Assembly: GCF_014207905.1 (NCBI RefSeq) | Contig: NZ_JACHLB010000002.1 | Location: 682,001-746,000 of the forward strand | DNA from: Flavobacterium notoginsengisoli | GTDB taxonomy: Bacteria; Bacteroidota; Bacteroidia; Flavobacteriales; Flavobacteriaceae | Reading direction: 5' to 3' | DNA length: 64,000 nt | Shown here: one piece after another, positions 36,471 through 45,380 of the stretch | How positions within the stretch are numbered: position 1 is the first letter of the stretch | How the letters are laid out: each line of letters starts with the position of its first letter | Made by a program: the position numbers and the translations under genes | Notes under the pieces: model-generated | What the model saw: only the letters and a program-made list of their open reading frames with translations | What the model was told of the DNA's origin: nothing | Database searches by the model: none

Positions 36471-37568
36471 CAGGTTAAGCCACCATTGTTTAAATTCTTG
36501 TTTTTCATTTTTCAATTCCACTTTTTCTCCAATCATTGGCGTAATTAGCGGAATAGGATTTTCACTTAAATTATTCAGTTCAGTAACTTTCTTTAAAGGT
36601 TCGTCCCAAGAATGAAGCGACAAAGCAAACTTAGAAGAATGAACGGGAAAAACTCTTTTTGCTTTCAAATCTTTCATGGCTTTTATGACATCTTCTGGCA
36701 TATTATGAATATATTTCCATTTTTGATTGTATTGTCCGTTGTCAAGTAATGCTATATCAAAAGGGCCATATTTTTCACCAATTTCTGCAAAATGTTTGTC
36801 GTAACCGCTGTCGCCGCCTAAATACATTTTAAAATCTTTAGTTTCTAAAACAAAAGAAGTCCAAAGCGTATTGCACCTTTTGAAACTTCTTCCCGAAAAA
36901 TGTCTGGATGGAGTAGTATGAAGAACGAGATTTTCATCTAATTGAATGGTACTGTACCAGTCTTTTTCGATAATATTGTTTGATGGAAATCCCCAAAATT
37001 CAAAATGCGAACCAACGCCGAGAGCCGTAATTATTTTTTTTACTTTAGGTTTTAATTTCAGAATTGTATCATAATCCAAATGATCATAATGATCGTGGGT
37101 AATCAGCAAATAATCGATTTCTGGAATATCATCAACAGTATAAATATCTGAACCTTTAAAAGATTTTGTTGTTCCGGGAATAGGGGAGGCATTTCCGCTA
37201 AAAACAGGATCAATTAAAAATCGTTTCCCTTCAAGCTGAATAAAATAAGACGAATGTCCAAACCAAATTAAAACATCTTGATCAATTGGAAGTTCGTGTA
37301 AATTGGTTTTAATCGACGGAATTAAATCTGTAGGAGTTTTTCTTTCTACTTTTTTGAAGAAAAATTCAAGTAAAACTCCAGCCATACTTTCTCCTTCGGC
37401 AAGATCTGGCGTAAGACTTTGATTTTCGAATTTTCCGTTTTTATATTGAGGCGAATGCTGAATTACATTCAGTCTTTCTCCAGAAGGCGCTTTTCCAAAT
37501 TTTGGATGTTGAAGAAATCTGTAAACTGCGAAAGCTATTAGGATTATAAGAATTATGAATGTGATCAT
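36465..37568 (-). CDS. Metallo-beta-lactamase-fold hydrolase (UlaG/NAPE-PLD-like)
   Basis: 367 residues. A membrane anchor at 1-18 is followed by the MBL fold. The metal motif is T-H158-D-H160-Y-D162-H163, with further ligands expected in LHTTPSRHFSGRSF, KMYLGGDSGYDKH and PVHSSKFALSLHSW. This pattern matches L-ascorbate-6-phosphate lactonase or N-acyl-phosphatidylethanolamine phospholipase D homologs. Given the anchor, a membrane-lipid substrate is plausible. Its stop codon lies in a heptamer array. Confidence 0.88.
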   Translation of the reverse strand: MITFIILIILIAFAVYRFLQHPKFGKAPSGERLNVIQHSPQYKNGKFENQSLTPDLAEGESMAGVLLEFFFKKVERKTPTDLIPSIKTNLHELPIDQDVLIWFGHSSYFIQLEGKRFLIDPVFSGNASPIPGTTKSFKGSDIYTVDDIPEIDYLLITHDHYDHLDYDTILKLKPKVKKIITALGVGSHFEFWGFPSNNIIEKDWYSTIQLDENLVLHTTPSRHFSGRSFKRCNTLWTSFVLETKDFKMYLGGDSGYDKHFAEIGEKYGPFDIALLDNGQYNQKWKYIHNMPEDVIKAMKDLKAKRVFPVHSSKFALSLHSWDEPLKKVTELNNLSENPIPLITPMIGEKVELKNEKQEFKQWWLNLR

Positions 37569-37594
37569 TTTATTGAGAATGAAAAATTTTATTG

Positions 37595-37867
37595 TTAGAA
37601 TATTTTTGAAAAAATTTTGCTGAAAAATTGATAAATAAATACAATAGATACCGTTATTAATAAAAGTAAACCAAGATACAATCTAATATTAGCGAGATTA
37701 TTATAAGTATCCCTTTGTATAATGTATGTATAAACTTTTTTTCGATTGTAAAGACACAAAATAAAAACTGTAATTAAAATTAATGCAAATATGCATTCCA
37801 AAATGAAACCATCTATTTCATTTTGCGATGTTCTCACAATTGCAATTGAAAAAAATAGCTTGTTCAT
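37595..37867 (-). CDS. Small membrane protein, unknown
   Basis: 90 residues. There are two or three hydrophobic segments (~22-42 and ~62-86). A charged loop (NRKKVYTYIIQRDTYNNLAN) sits between them. It starts 6 bases after the DUF1801 gene and ends 26 bases before the MBL gene, so it belongs to the same transcript. No family recognised. Confidence 0.5.
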   Translation of the reverse strand: MNKLFFSIAIVRTSQNEIDGFILECIFALILITVFILCLYNRKKVYTYIIQRDTYNNLANIRLYLGLLLLITVSIVFIYQFFSKIFSKIF

Positions 37868-37873
37868 GTATTT

Positions 37874-38296
37874 TCACTTTGAGGGATATAGTTTTTGAGT
37901 GTATTCAATAGAAAGTGAAATTATGTTTTTTAAGATTTCAATATCAATATCAGTTAGTTTTTTAATATAAATACAAGCTTTAGAAGAAGTATGTTTTCCG
38001 AGCTTGGGTAAAAGTTCTTCTCTTTCTTTTTCAGGCAAATAAAAATAAACCGTTGTAGCAGCTTTTCTTGGCGAAAAACCAGCTAATGGAGCGTCGCCTT
38101 CGTGACCGCTTTCATATTTGTAATGATAACTTCCAAAACCAATAATACTTGGTCCCCACATTTTGGGTTCGAAACCAGTTGTTTCTTGGATTATTTTTAG
38201 AAGTTCAAAAGCATCATTTTTCTTTTTGTCATCTTCAACAGCATTTATAAAATCAACAACGCTGCTTTCGGTTTCGGTAGTTTTATTTTTTGCCAT
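37874..38296 (-). CDS. DUF1801-domain protein
   Basis: 140 residues. The N-terminal part SVVDFINAVEDDKKKNDAFE and the GPSIIGFGSYHYKYESGHEG stretch are diagnostic of one DUF1801 subgroup. KTGKHTSSKACIYIKKLTDI-like residues close the domain. It differs from the two other DUF1801 proteins of this window. Role unknown. It is downstream of the serine hydrolase by 6 bases. Confidence 0.82.
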   Translation of the reverse strand: MAKNKTTETESSVVDFINAVEDDKKKNDAFELLKIIQETTGFEPKMWGPSIIGFGSYHYKYESGHEGDAPLAGFSPRKAATTVYFYLPEKEREELLPKLGKHTSSKACIYIKKLTDIDIEILKNIISLSIEYTQKLYPSK

Positions 38297-38302
38297 TTGG
38301 AG

Positions 38303-39349
38303 TTATTTTTTATTTAATAAATCACTTTTGAATAAGATGTTTTTGATTTTAAATTCAGAGGCATAAAACAATTTAGAATCTTCTGGCATCTGATTTTCTA
38401 AAACTATTAAACTTATATCGCTTTCCGGAAAATACAAATTTACAGAAGAAAATCCATCTCCTAAGCCTGTGTGTCCAAGATATTTATAAAGTTCTTTTTC
38501 TATAACTCGAATGCCGTAACCATAACCGTCTTTTTCTTTTCCGAAGAAATTATGTTGTGATAGAATTGTGTTTTTGGTTAACAATTTATAGGATTCTGGT
38601 TTTAATATTTTTCCTTTATGAAGATTATTATTCCAGATTGCTAAATCTGAAACGGTAGAAATTATGCCATCTCCACCTAAAGTTTCATCATTAATTTGTC
38701 TTGATGTATCGGGTTTAAACTGATTGTTTATATTGTAATAACCCGTTGCCAGATTTTGCTCTTTATCTTTTGAATAACAAAAAGTATGATTCATTTTTAA
38801 TTTCTTAAAAAGTGATTCGGCAACTTCTCTATAACTTTTTTTAGAACTGAATTCTACAATTTTTCCAACAAGATTAAAACTTAGATTTCCATATTTAAAA
38901 TCGGTTCCAGGTTTAAAAATTAGTGGTTTTTGTAAATCGACAATTCCGTGCGAATGATTTAAAAGCTGATGAACCGTTACAGAATCTGCCCAAGTTTGTT
39001 TTAATTCAGGAAGGTACTTTTTAATTGGAGCATTCAGATCCACTTTTCCTTTTTCGACTTCTAGTAAAAGTAAAACGGCAGCAATTAATTTGCTATTGGA
39101 CATAATTTCAAATTGTGTATCGATCTTTAAAGGTTTTTTTGTTTCGAAATTTGAATAGCCTTTAACCTTAGAATACAATGTTTTTCCGTTTTGCGAAACC
39201 AAAACAACACCATTAAATGTAGGATTCGTATTTTGAACTAAACTATCAATGCTTTTTTTATAATCATCTTTTTTTTGCGCGGAAGATTGACAGCTGGAAA
39301 AAATTAGTAATAAGGATAAAAAAGAAGAAAATTTAAAAATTGAGTTCAT
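38303..39349 (-). CDS. Class C beta-lactamase-like serine hydrolase (lipoprotein)
   Basis: 348 residues. Lipobox LLIFSSC puts Cys20 as the acylation site. The serine hydrolase motifs are S84-x-x-K87 (MSNSKLIA), Y-G-N near residue 158 (KYGNLSFNLVG) and HTGLGDG near residue 300 in place of KTG. This is the beta-lactamase/D-alanyl-D-alanine carboxypeptidase (PF00144) family. Esterase or peptidase activity is as likely as antibiotic hydrolysis. Confidence 0.9.
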   Translation of the reverse strand: MNSIFKFSSFLSLLLIFSSCQSSAQKKDDYKKSIDSLVQNTNPTFNGVVLVSQNGKTLYSKVKGYSNFETKKPLKIDTQFEIMSNSKLIAAVLLLLEVEKGKVDLNAPIKKYLPELKQTWADSVTVHQLLNHSHGIVDLQKPLIFKPGTDFKYGNLSFNLVGKIVEFSSKKSYREVAESLFKKLKMNHTFCYSKDKEQNLATGYYNINNQFKPDTSRQINDETLGGDGIISTVSDLAIWNNNLHKGKILKPESYKLLTKNTILSQHNFFGKEKDGYGYGIRVIEKELYKYLGHTGLGDGFSSVNLYFPESDISLIVLENQMPEDSKLFYASEFKIKNILFKSDLLNKK

Positions 39350-39404
39350 TGATTAGTTGATAGTTTTTATTTTTAGTTTATAGGTCTAGTTTTTATTCTC
39401 ATTT

Positions 39405-39442
39405 TATAATTAATCATTAACAATTAATCATTAACAATTAAT
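39405..39442. repeat. AATTAATCATTAAC tandem repeat
   Basis: Two and a half copies of a 14-base unit ATTAACAATTAATC are placed directly next to the stop codon of the NTF2-like gene, which is read from 39443. Confidence 0.65.
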
Positions 39443-39811
39443 CTAAAACATTCCATTTTCATTAATATTATTTTTCGGAATAGGCTGTCCTAAATCCCAA
39501 AGTTCTACGATTTTTTCTGATTCGAATTTTAAGATGTGAACAACAGCAAAACCAATATCAGATGGAGTTTGTTTGAGATGCGAATGTACAGCAACTAAAT
39601 CTCCATCTCTCAAAAGATGATGAATTTTAAAAACCTTATTCGGGTTTGTTCTGGCAGACTCTTCCATAGCTAGCATCAAAGTCTCGGCATCACCTTTAAA
39701 GTGCGTGTTATGATGCTTGAAATTCTTCCCAACATATAATCGAAAAGCTTCGTGAGAGTGTCCTTTTGCTGCCAATGTCAGGAAGTTTTTTGCGATTTCT
39801 TTCTTAGTCAT
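39443..39811 (-). CDS. SnoaL/NTF2-like protein
   Basis: 122 residues with the cone-shaped NTF2 fold typical of SnoaL-like polyketide cyclase homologs: ARKFLTLAAKGHSHEAFRLY-type helices, then VGKNFKHHNTHF, DGDLVAVHSHLKQTPSD and VVHILKFESEKIVELWDLGQ. Many such proteins act on small hydrophobic metabolites. The ligand is unknown. It is a lone gene. Confidence 0.8.
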   Translation of the reverse strand: MTKKEIAKNFLTLAAKGHSHEAFRLYVGKNFKHHNTHFKGDAETLMLAMEESARTNPNKVFKIHHLLRDGDLVAVHSHLKQTPSDIGFAVVHILKFESEKIVELWDLGQPIPKNNINENGMF

Positions 39812-39890
39812 AATTCAAAATTTAAAAACAAACTAAGTTATGAAATAAAGCGCTATAATATTTGTAGAAAAAGCAAAGAAATTTATAAAA

Positions 39891-40103
39891 TTAAAGGACT
39901 TCCGATTTGATTTCTGAGAAATCAATACCAAGTTTAGAAAACTCTTTTTCGCCTAATTCTGTAATATAAAAATGCTTGTCAGAAGGATCTTTTTTGGCAA
40001 TCCATTTTTTCTCGATAAAGTTTTCTAAAAGCAGTTCGCCAAGTTTTCCTCCTAAATGCTCGTAACATTTTTTTGCTGGTTTTATACTAGGAGAAGTGTT
40101 CAT
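39891..40103 (-). CDS. Stand-alone ArsR-C-terminal-like small protein
   Basis: 70 residues. The pattern KKCYEHLGGKLGELLLENFI, then KKWI and FYITELGEKEFSKLGIDFSE, looks like the region after the helix-turn-helix of ArsR regulators, where CY-HL-G-LG is conserved. The DNA-binding half is absent. Its ATG begins one base after the stop of the preceding gene, so translation is probably coupled. Confidence 0.55.
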   Translation of the reverse strand: MNTSPSIKPAKKCYEHLGGKLGELLLENFIEKKWIAKKDPSDKHFYITELGEKEFSKLGIDFSEIKSEVL

Positions 40104-40104
40104 T

Positions 40105-40521
40105 TTAGATTTTCTTTTTTACAGCAATTTTAGAAGCCAAATAAGCTGTAGGTATATATGCAAAAATCAAATCAACAAAATTGAACCAGATCGGAGAAGG
40201 TAAAGTGAAAATAGTCACAATGCCACCAAATAAAAAGAAGGCTGCAATTCCGAAAGCTAATTTTGTTTTGTGCTTAAAGGCGATTAAAGCTGTTGTGAGT
40301 GCGCCAGCAAATGTTCCAATAGCGTGTGCTAAAAAGGGAAATAGAAAATGCTTTGGCTCAAAAAGAGGCATTGCAGCTTTTAGTCCTTCGGTTGTGCTAA
40401 CGTCTGTGCCATTTGGAGCCGGAATTATAGAACCGCTGATTAAAAGGATACTCATATTGACAACACTTCCGATTATAAGACCGGCAATTACGGCCAAAGT
40501 ATTTCTTAAAAATGGATTCAT
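40105..40521 (-). CDS. Four-span membrane protein, unknown
   Basis: 138 residues with four hydrophobic segments (~9-32, ~58-82, ~85-106, ~113-133) and a short acidic/serine loop. It resembles small uncharacterised inner-membrane proteins seen in Bacteroidota. It precedes the ArsR-like fragment by one base and follows the AraC regulator by 43 bases; all three are on the same strand and may be one operon. Confidence 0.6.
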   Translation of the reverse strand: MNPFLRNTLAVIAGLIIGSVVNMSILLISGSIIPAPNGTDVSTTEGLKAAMPLFEPKHFLFPFLAHAIGTFAGALTTALIAFKHKTKLAFGIAAFFLFGGIVTIFTLPSPIWFNFVDLIFAYIPTAYLASKIAVKKKI

Positions 40522-40564
40522 AATTTTCGTTTTTTATGTAACGAATTTATGAAAAATAAAGCAA

Positions 40565-41479
40565 TTAGTTAAAAGATTGTCTGAATTCTAGCGGAGAACT
40601 ATTGGTTTTGGTTTTAAACAATTTACTAAACGACTGCTGATGCTCAAAACCAAGATCAAATGCGATTTCGCTAATCGATAAATTGGTGGTTGAAAGTTTT
40701 TCTTTTGCTTTTTCAATCAGTTTGTTGTGAATATGCTGTTGTGTGCTTTGGCCAGTATGTGTTTTCAGTAATCCGCTTAAATAGTTTGGAGAAACATTTA
40801 AGTTTTCGGCAATAAATTGTACCGTCGGAAGTCCTTTTTGTTTTATAGAATCATCAGTAAAATAATCTTCCAATAGTTTTTCTAAACGTGCTAAAATCTG
40901 GTGACTGCTAATTTTTCTGGTAATAAATTGCCGGTTGTAAAATCGTTCGGCATAAGTTAAAAACAATTCAATTTGGGCAATAATAACGTCTTGGCTGAAT
41001 TTATCAATATTAGACTGATATTCCTGCTGAATATTTTTGATAATGTCAATTAGCATATTTTCTTCTTTATCAGAAAGATGCAATGCCTCATTGACTGCAT
41101 AACCAAAATAATCATATTGTTTGATTTTTTGCGCAAGCGGCGTATTCCAAAGAAAATCAGGATGAATCAACAAAGACCATCCTGTGTGCTGCATTTCGGA
41201 ATTTCCTTCAATAGAAAATACTTGTCCAGGCGAAAGAAAAATCAAAACCCCTTCTTTAAAATCGTATTCCTGCTGGCCATAACGCATTTTAGCATTGGCA
41301 TTTCTTTTTAACGCAATTGAATAAAAATCGAGCATTAAACTTTTGGGTTCTTCGCTATTTAAATATTTTAGATCTTCAAAATTGTAAACGCTCACCAAAG
41401 GATGTTCGGGTTTTGGCAAATCTCGAAAATCATGAAATTCGCTGATGCTTTTAAATCGAAGAGGTTGCTGATTTGCCAT
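40565..41479 (-). CDS. AraC-family transcriptional regulator
   Basis: 304 residues. An N-terminal cupin-like sensing domain is followed from ~205 by two helix-turn-helix units: LPTVQFIAENLNVSPNYLSG and ISEIAFDLGFEHQQSFSKLF, then KTKTNSSPLEFRQSFN. It probably controls the NmrA-type gene or its own operon. Its own start is separated from the NmrA-type gene by a 220-base gap with an inverted repeat. Confidence 0.93.
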   Translation of the reverse strand: MANQQPLRFKSISEFHDFRDLPKPEHPLVSVYNFEDLKYLNSEEPKSLMLDFYSIALKRNANAKMRYGQQEYDFKEGVLIFLSPGQVFSIEGNSEMQHTGWSLLIHPDFLWNTPLAQKIKQYDYFGYAVNEALHLSDKEENMLIDIIKNIQQEYQSNIDKFSQDVIIAQIELFLTYAERFYNRQFITRKISSHQILARLEKLLEDYFTDDSIKQKGLPTVQFIAENLNVSPNYLSGLLKTHTGQSTQQHIHNKLIEKAKEKLSTTNLSISEIAFDLGFEHQQSFSKLFKTKTNSSPLEFRQSFN

Positions 41480-41530
41480 AGTACAAGTTACTTAATTTTA
41501 GCTTTTTGTTGTAATTAAAAAAAATAATAA

Positions 41531-41683
41531 TTTAACACATAGAAACATAGTATTGAAGCGTTGCGATTGTGTGGAAAAAGAGATCAAAAGAAACAAGTTT
41601 CCAAACATAGTTAAACTATATGCATTTAAATTAGTGAAACGCCTTTTTTAAAGCATCAAAAGACTATGTCCCTATGTGTTAAA
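41531..41683. repeat. Inverted repeat with AACACATAGAAACATAG ends
   Basis: TTTAACACATAGAAACATAG (41531-41550) and CTATGTCCCTATGTGTTAAA (41664-41683) are complementary with two mismatches. The interior has a short palindrome ATAGTTAAACTAT. The ~150-base unit stands in the AraC/NmrA gap. Confidence 0.8.
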
Positions 41684-41700
41684 ATAATGAAGCCAATAGA

Positions 41701-42597
41701 TTAATTTTGATTGAAAATAGCAGCAAATTCTTTTGCGTAATCTGCCAATTTTGTTTTTCCTAAAACTGCCGGACGATTTTGATAGTAATCTTCTGCCAAT
41801 AAACCGTTGTAAAGCCCAGCGTACATTTCTACCAAACCTTTTGCAATTTTGGGTTGCATTCCAACAGAAATAAGTCCGTTTAAGGTTTCTTCGTCACTAA
41901 TCAAATTCCATTTTAAATCCGGAATTCCAATTGCTTCACCTAAAATTTTTGCCGTTTGATGTCCAGAAAGTTCTTCGCTTGCCACATAACGTATTTTTTT
42001 TCCGTCAAGCGGAGTTGTAAGCTCTTCGGCAATTGCTTCTGCAATATCGTTTGGAGAAACCCACGGAATCAATTCGTCAGCACCATAATTTGTGGCAATA
42101 AAACCTTTATTTTTAATCTGCGGAATATAAGCCAGTAAATTGTAATAAAAAGAAGTTGGACGCATAAAGGTGATTGACACATCTGAAAGTTTGTTCAGAA
42201 CCGCCTCAATTTCGTTATAACGCTGAATAATTCCAGAATTGCTTTCTAAATGCGCGCCAACACTGCTTAAAAACACCACACGTTTTACGCCAGATTTTGT
42301 GATGGCTTCGGCATAATTATTTCCAATTGTTCGTGTAAATGCGTCTAAATCAAGATTCGGATCAAAATAATTTGCACGAGGAATCATGCAATATACGGCA
42401 TCTGCACCTGTAAAAGTCTCAGTTAAAAAAACAACATCGTTTACAGAACCAATTGCTGCAGAAGCACCCAGATTTTCAATTTCAGATTTTCTGTCATTGC
42501 TACTTGCAATTACAGTAATTTGATGTCCATTTTTGATTAAAGCTTTCGCTAAAGGTTTGCTGATGTTCCCCAAAGAACCTGTAATGATAATTTTCAT
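41701..42597 (-). CDS. NmrA-like NAD(P)-binding oxidoreductase
   Basis: 298 residues from the ATG at 42597 (MKIIITGSLGNISKPLAKAL); eight codons of longer reading are discarded. The Rossmann motif TGSLGNIS is followed by GHQITVIASSNDRKSEIENL and the VVFLSSVGAHLESNSG block. The fold fits atypical SDR/NmrA proteins such as QorB quinone reductases. It probably binds NADPH. The catalytic Tyr-x-x-x-Lys of classical SDRs is not seen. Confidence 0.87.
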   Translation of the reverse strand: MKIIITGSLGNISKPLAKALIKNGHQITVIASSNDRKSEIENLGASAAIGSVNDVVFLTETFTGADAVYCMIPRANYFDPNLDLDAFTRTIGNNYAEAITKSGVKRVVFLSSVGAHLESNSGIIQRYNEIEAVLNKLSDVSITFMRPTSFYYNLLAYIPQIKNKGFIATNYGADELIPWVSPNDIAEAIAEELTTPLDGKKIRYVASEELSGHQTAKILGEAIGIPDLKWNLISDEETLNGLISVGMQPKIAKGLVEMYAGLYNGLLAEDYYQNRPAVLGKTKLADYAKEFAAIFNQN

Positions 42598-42700
42598 AAT
42601 ACTATTTTTTTGATGATACAAAGTTGCGCAGCATCAAGCAAATAGATGTAGCCAAATCTCTGATTGACTTAGCCTAAAATAATATTAATGAAGAAAACTA

Positions 42701-43186
42701 TTATTTTTCAGAAAGCTTTCTTTCGGTTTCTGTTTGTGGTTTTCCAGTTGCATTGGGTTCGCCTTTTCCCGTTTCAATCAGTTTTCTTAAGCTGTTTTGA
42801 ATGTAATTGGTCCAACCCGATTTACAAACTTCAAAGCATTCGTATTCTGGAACCAAACCAACATGTGTAAAAGTAAGTTGGGTTTTGTTTTCTTGTTTTG
42901 AAATATCAAAAACAGCAGTTGTGTTCGTCCATTCGGTATCATCTTTAGTAAAGCTGAAATAATTTTCTTCAATCAGCCAAACGATTTTCTGATTCTGAAT
43001 TACTTCAATTAACTTTATTTTACAACGATGTACATCTTCATAATGATATTTAAACTCGTCACCTTTATTTGCTGTTTTTCCTTCAATTTCTTCCGACCAC
43101 CAGCCACGAACATTTTGTATGGCTTTAAAAACTTCTTCCGGTGATTGATTAACGAGTAGGGTTGTGGTAAAATCTTGTGCACTCAT
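42701..43186 (-). CDS. AHSA1/SRPBCC-domain protein
   Basis: 161 residues of the Bet v 1-like fold. DFTTTLLVNQSPEEVFKAIQ and NVRGWWSEEIEGKTANKGDE are typical of one SRPBCC subgroup; KSGWTNYIQNSLRKLIETGK closes the domain, followed by a charged tail. Likely binds a hydrophobic ligand. A 96-base gap follows toward the next gene, and it lies upstream of NmrA. Confidence 0.82.
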   Translation of the reverse strand: MSAQDFTTTLLVNQSPEEVFKAIQNVRGWWSEEIEGKTANKGDEFKYHYEDVHRCKIKLIEVIQNQKIVWLIEENYFSFTKDDTEWTNTTAVFDISKQENKTQLTFTHVGLVPEYECFEVCKSGWTNYIQNSLRKLIETGKGEPNATGKPQTETERKLSEK

Positions 43187-43282
43187 TTTGATTGATTTAG
43201 AAATTAGTAAAGTAAAATTACAATCTAAAAATCAAATAGTTGAGGTGTTTAAAAGACTATTTTGAGGTGCATTTCAGACAAT

Positions 43283-43732
43283 TTATGCTTTTTCTTTTTT
43301 TAAGAATGCAATCATAAAATTTGCAATATAAATTGGTGAGGCAATAAAAAGTATAACGAAAATTTCTGAAGTTAACACCAGATTTATTAGTAAATAATTG
43401 TCAAATAAAGGAAAATCATTATCTCTAAAAAGTTTGTTATAAAGAAAAATGCCCCAATAAATTAAAAAGCTTCCAATTAAAATAAAGGAATGAATAACGG
43501 TTAGGGGATGTATGAGTTGTTTTTTAAAGATTTTTTGAACAATCCAATAACCAAGTCCCATTAGAAAATAGAGGGTAAATAGAACAATCGAAATTTCAAA
43601 GTAACGTATTACAAAATAGGTATCGTGAATATTAACGTCTAGGGTGTCTTCTGAAATGCAGATTCCTATTAATAAAATAATTAGAGCTGTAATCCAGAAT
43701 AAATGATAAACTTTTACTTTTTGAAAAATCAT
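43283..43732 (-). CDS. Membrane protein with a COX1-like HDTYFV motif
   Basis: 149 residues with four hydrophobic segments (~10-28, ~42-66, ~80-100, ~112-140). The start of span 2, VNIHDTYFVIRYFEISIVLF, resembles the HDTYYVVAHFHYV part of cytochrome c oxidase subunit I, but the downstream histidines are missing. It is the last gene of an eight-gene operon. The product could be a small membrane carrier or a decayed domain. No enzymatic role is claimed. Confidence 0.55.
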   Translation of the reverse strand: MIFQKVKVYHLFWITALIILLIGICISEDTLDVNIHDTYFVIRYFEISIVLFTLYFLMGLGYWIVQKIFKKQLIHPLTVIHSFILIGSFLIYWGIFLYNKLFRDNDFPLFDNYLLINLVLTSEIFVILFIASPIYIANFMIAFLKKEKA

Positions 43733-43745
43733 CTTTTTTAATAAT

Positions 43746-44186
43746 TTATAATTGCGGTAATAAATAGGCTATAGCATAAATTATAGCTAACAAAATAACC
43801 ACGCTTATAATAGAAATAAGAAAAACTCGCCATCCGTTAAAAAATTCACCTCCATTATTGACATGTTTTTCAATATCTTTTTCTTGGTAAGTCTGAATTA
43901 TAAAAGAAGTAATAAATGCATAAACTGCAGGAAAAACGACACTTGGAAAATTCTCAGGTATATTAAAAGCAATTATAGTGATTAAGATAGTAGAAACCAC
44001 TGTAATGATATAGGTGTTTCTGGCTTTTTCGAAATCATTAAAAGCTTTAAAATTTTCTGCAATGCAATATCCGGCAACGAATGGACCTCCAAAGAAAGTT
44101 CCGGCGCTTACGGCTGTTTTAGAATAGATTTTCTCGGTTGGAATTTCTTCAAAAACTGATTTTTCTGGGTTTTCTTCTTGTATCAT
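43746..44186 (-). CDS. Membrane protein, unknown
   Basis: 146 residues. A cytosolic acidic N-terminus (MIQEENPEKSVFEEIPTEKI) is followed by about four hydrophobic segments, the first being TAVSAGTFFGGPFVAGYCIA. It looks like a small integral membrane protein. The gene is 13 bases upstream of the 43283 gene, tight enough for co-transcription. No known family recognised. Confidence 0.55.
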   Translation of the reverse strand: MIQEENPEKSVFEEIPTEKIYSKTAVSAGTFFGGPFVAGYCIAENFKAFNDFEKARNTYIITVVSTILITIIAFNIPENFPSVVFPAVYAFITSFIIQTYQEKDIEKHVNNGGEFFNGWRVFLISIISVVILLAIIYAIAYLLPQL

Positions 44187-44213
44187 TTTTACTATTTATG
44201 AGTTGGGAATTTT

Positions 44214-44951
44214 TTATTGATGACCCAATTGTTTTCTCAAATCTAAATTAAGATTATATTGTTCTTCAACAGGAATAGCTTTTCTTTCAACTTTATTAAT
44301 GTCGCTTCCTTCTTCTGTCCATAAAAACGGATAAAAATTAAAAACTTGATCGCCTTTTAAAGTAGCAACTTCTTTTTTCCAGTTTTCCCAACGGCTTCCC
44401 GAGTAATATTTATCTAAATCATTATTAAAACAGAATTCTAAAAACTGAGAATATGTAATGTCGAGAGGTTCGTACTCTAAATTATCTGGAGCAAAATAAT
44501 AAATGTTGCCCAAATCTGTTCCGAGCGCACCGCCATTTAATAAATAGAATCCGCCCAGAGCATCGTCTGCGATTAAAAGAAAAGATGGCGTTTCTCCAAA
44601 TTCTTTAAAAGATTTTCCTTTGTTCCAATCAGGAAGACTTCGATTAAGTTTGGCGCTTCCAGAACCCAAAATTCGAATCCAACCGTTATCGATTAAAATT
44701 CCACCTGTTCTGTAAATGATAGCACCCATTGGCGATGCTGTTGTTACTTGCGTATTATACAAAGCGTTTTTAGCTTTTTGCGGATCGGCAGGAAGTATTT
44801 CTACTTTATTTTGAGCAGATTTGCTCCATTCTTTTACCGATTTCCATCCAGAATCATTTAGATCTATAAGGTCTTCTACTGGTTTCATTTTTGTTTGTGA
44901 AATGCTTGTTGATGTTATTAAAATAAAGGCAAATAATTGAAATAATTTCAT
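44214..44951 (-). CDS. DUF2625-family exported protein
   Basis: 245 residues with a signal peptide (FAFILITSTSISQ). The mature domain has the DUF2625 pattern: PVEDLIDLNDSGWKSVKEWS near the start, then TASPMGAIIYRTGGILIDNG, FLLIADDALGGFYLLNGGAL and YYFAPDNLEYEPLDITYSQF. The function is not known. It is gene 6 in a tight eight-gene operon and lies 12 bases after the DUF1801 gene. Confidence 0.75.
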   Translation of the reverse strand: MKLFQLFAFILITSTSISQTKMKPVEDLIDLNDSGWKSVKEWSKSAQNKVEILPADPQKAKNALYNTQVTTASPMGAIIYRTGGILIDNGWIRILGSGSAKLNRSLPDWNKGKSFKEFGETPSFLLIADDALGGFYLLNGGALGTDLGNIYYFAPDNLEYEPLDITYSQFLEFCFNNDLDKYYSGSRWENWKKEVATLKGDQVFNFYPFLWTEEGSDINKVERKAIPVEEQYNLNLDLRKQLGHQ

Positions 44952-44963
44952 TGTGGTTTTTGG

Positions 44964-45365
44964 TTAATATGGTTTGGTCATTAATCGAATTAGAACTCCT
45001 TTTCTTTTTACAATATTTTTATAATCCCATTGAATTGTTTTTGCTTTTTCGAGCCAGCGTTTTACATCCTCTTCGTTGATCTGATCACTTTGGGTATAAC
45101 GCATTTCCGCAGCTTTAAAAGAACCTTCATTTTGCAATTGTTCTTCATCAAAAGATTGTCCGCTCCAAAAAAGTAATCTTACTGAGCCCTTTAGTTTGCT
45201 ATATCCTACAATCGGGTTTCCGTCTAGAAACCAAACCGGATGCGCGTGCCAGATTTTGCTTTCGGCTTGAGCTAAATTTTTATTTATAATAGAATAAAGA
45301 AGATTGCAGATTTCTTTGTCTTCTAAACTTTGCGAATCGTTGTAATTTTGAATTTCCTGATTCAT
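44964..45365 (-). CDS. DUF1801-domain protein
   Basis: 133 residues. The block ESKIWHAHPVWFLDGNPIVG, then YSKLKGSVRLLFWSGQSFDE, is characteristic of a DUF1801 subgroup. KAAEMRYTQSDQINEEDVKR follows. The chemistry of the family is unknown; some members bind ligands as iron chaperones. It lies in the eight-gene operon between a GNAT gene (15 bases) and DUF2625 (12 bases). Confidence 0.8.
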   Translation of the reverse strand: MNQEIQNYNDSQSLEDKEICNLLYSIINKNLAQAESKIWHAHPVWFLDGNPIVGYSKLKGSVRLLFWSGQSFDEEQLQNEGSFKAAEMRYTQSDQINEEDVKRWLEKAKTIQWDYKNIVKRKGVLIRLMTKPY

Positions 45366-45380
45366 AGTTTCCGTATTTAA

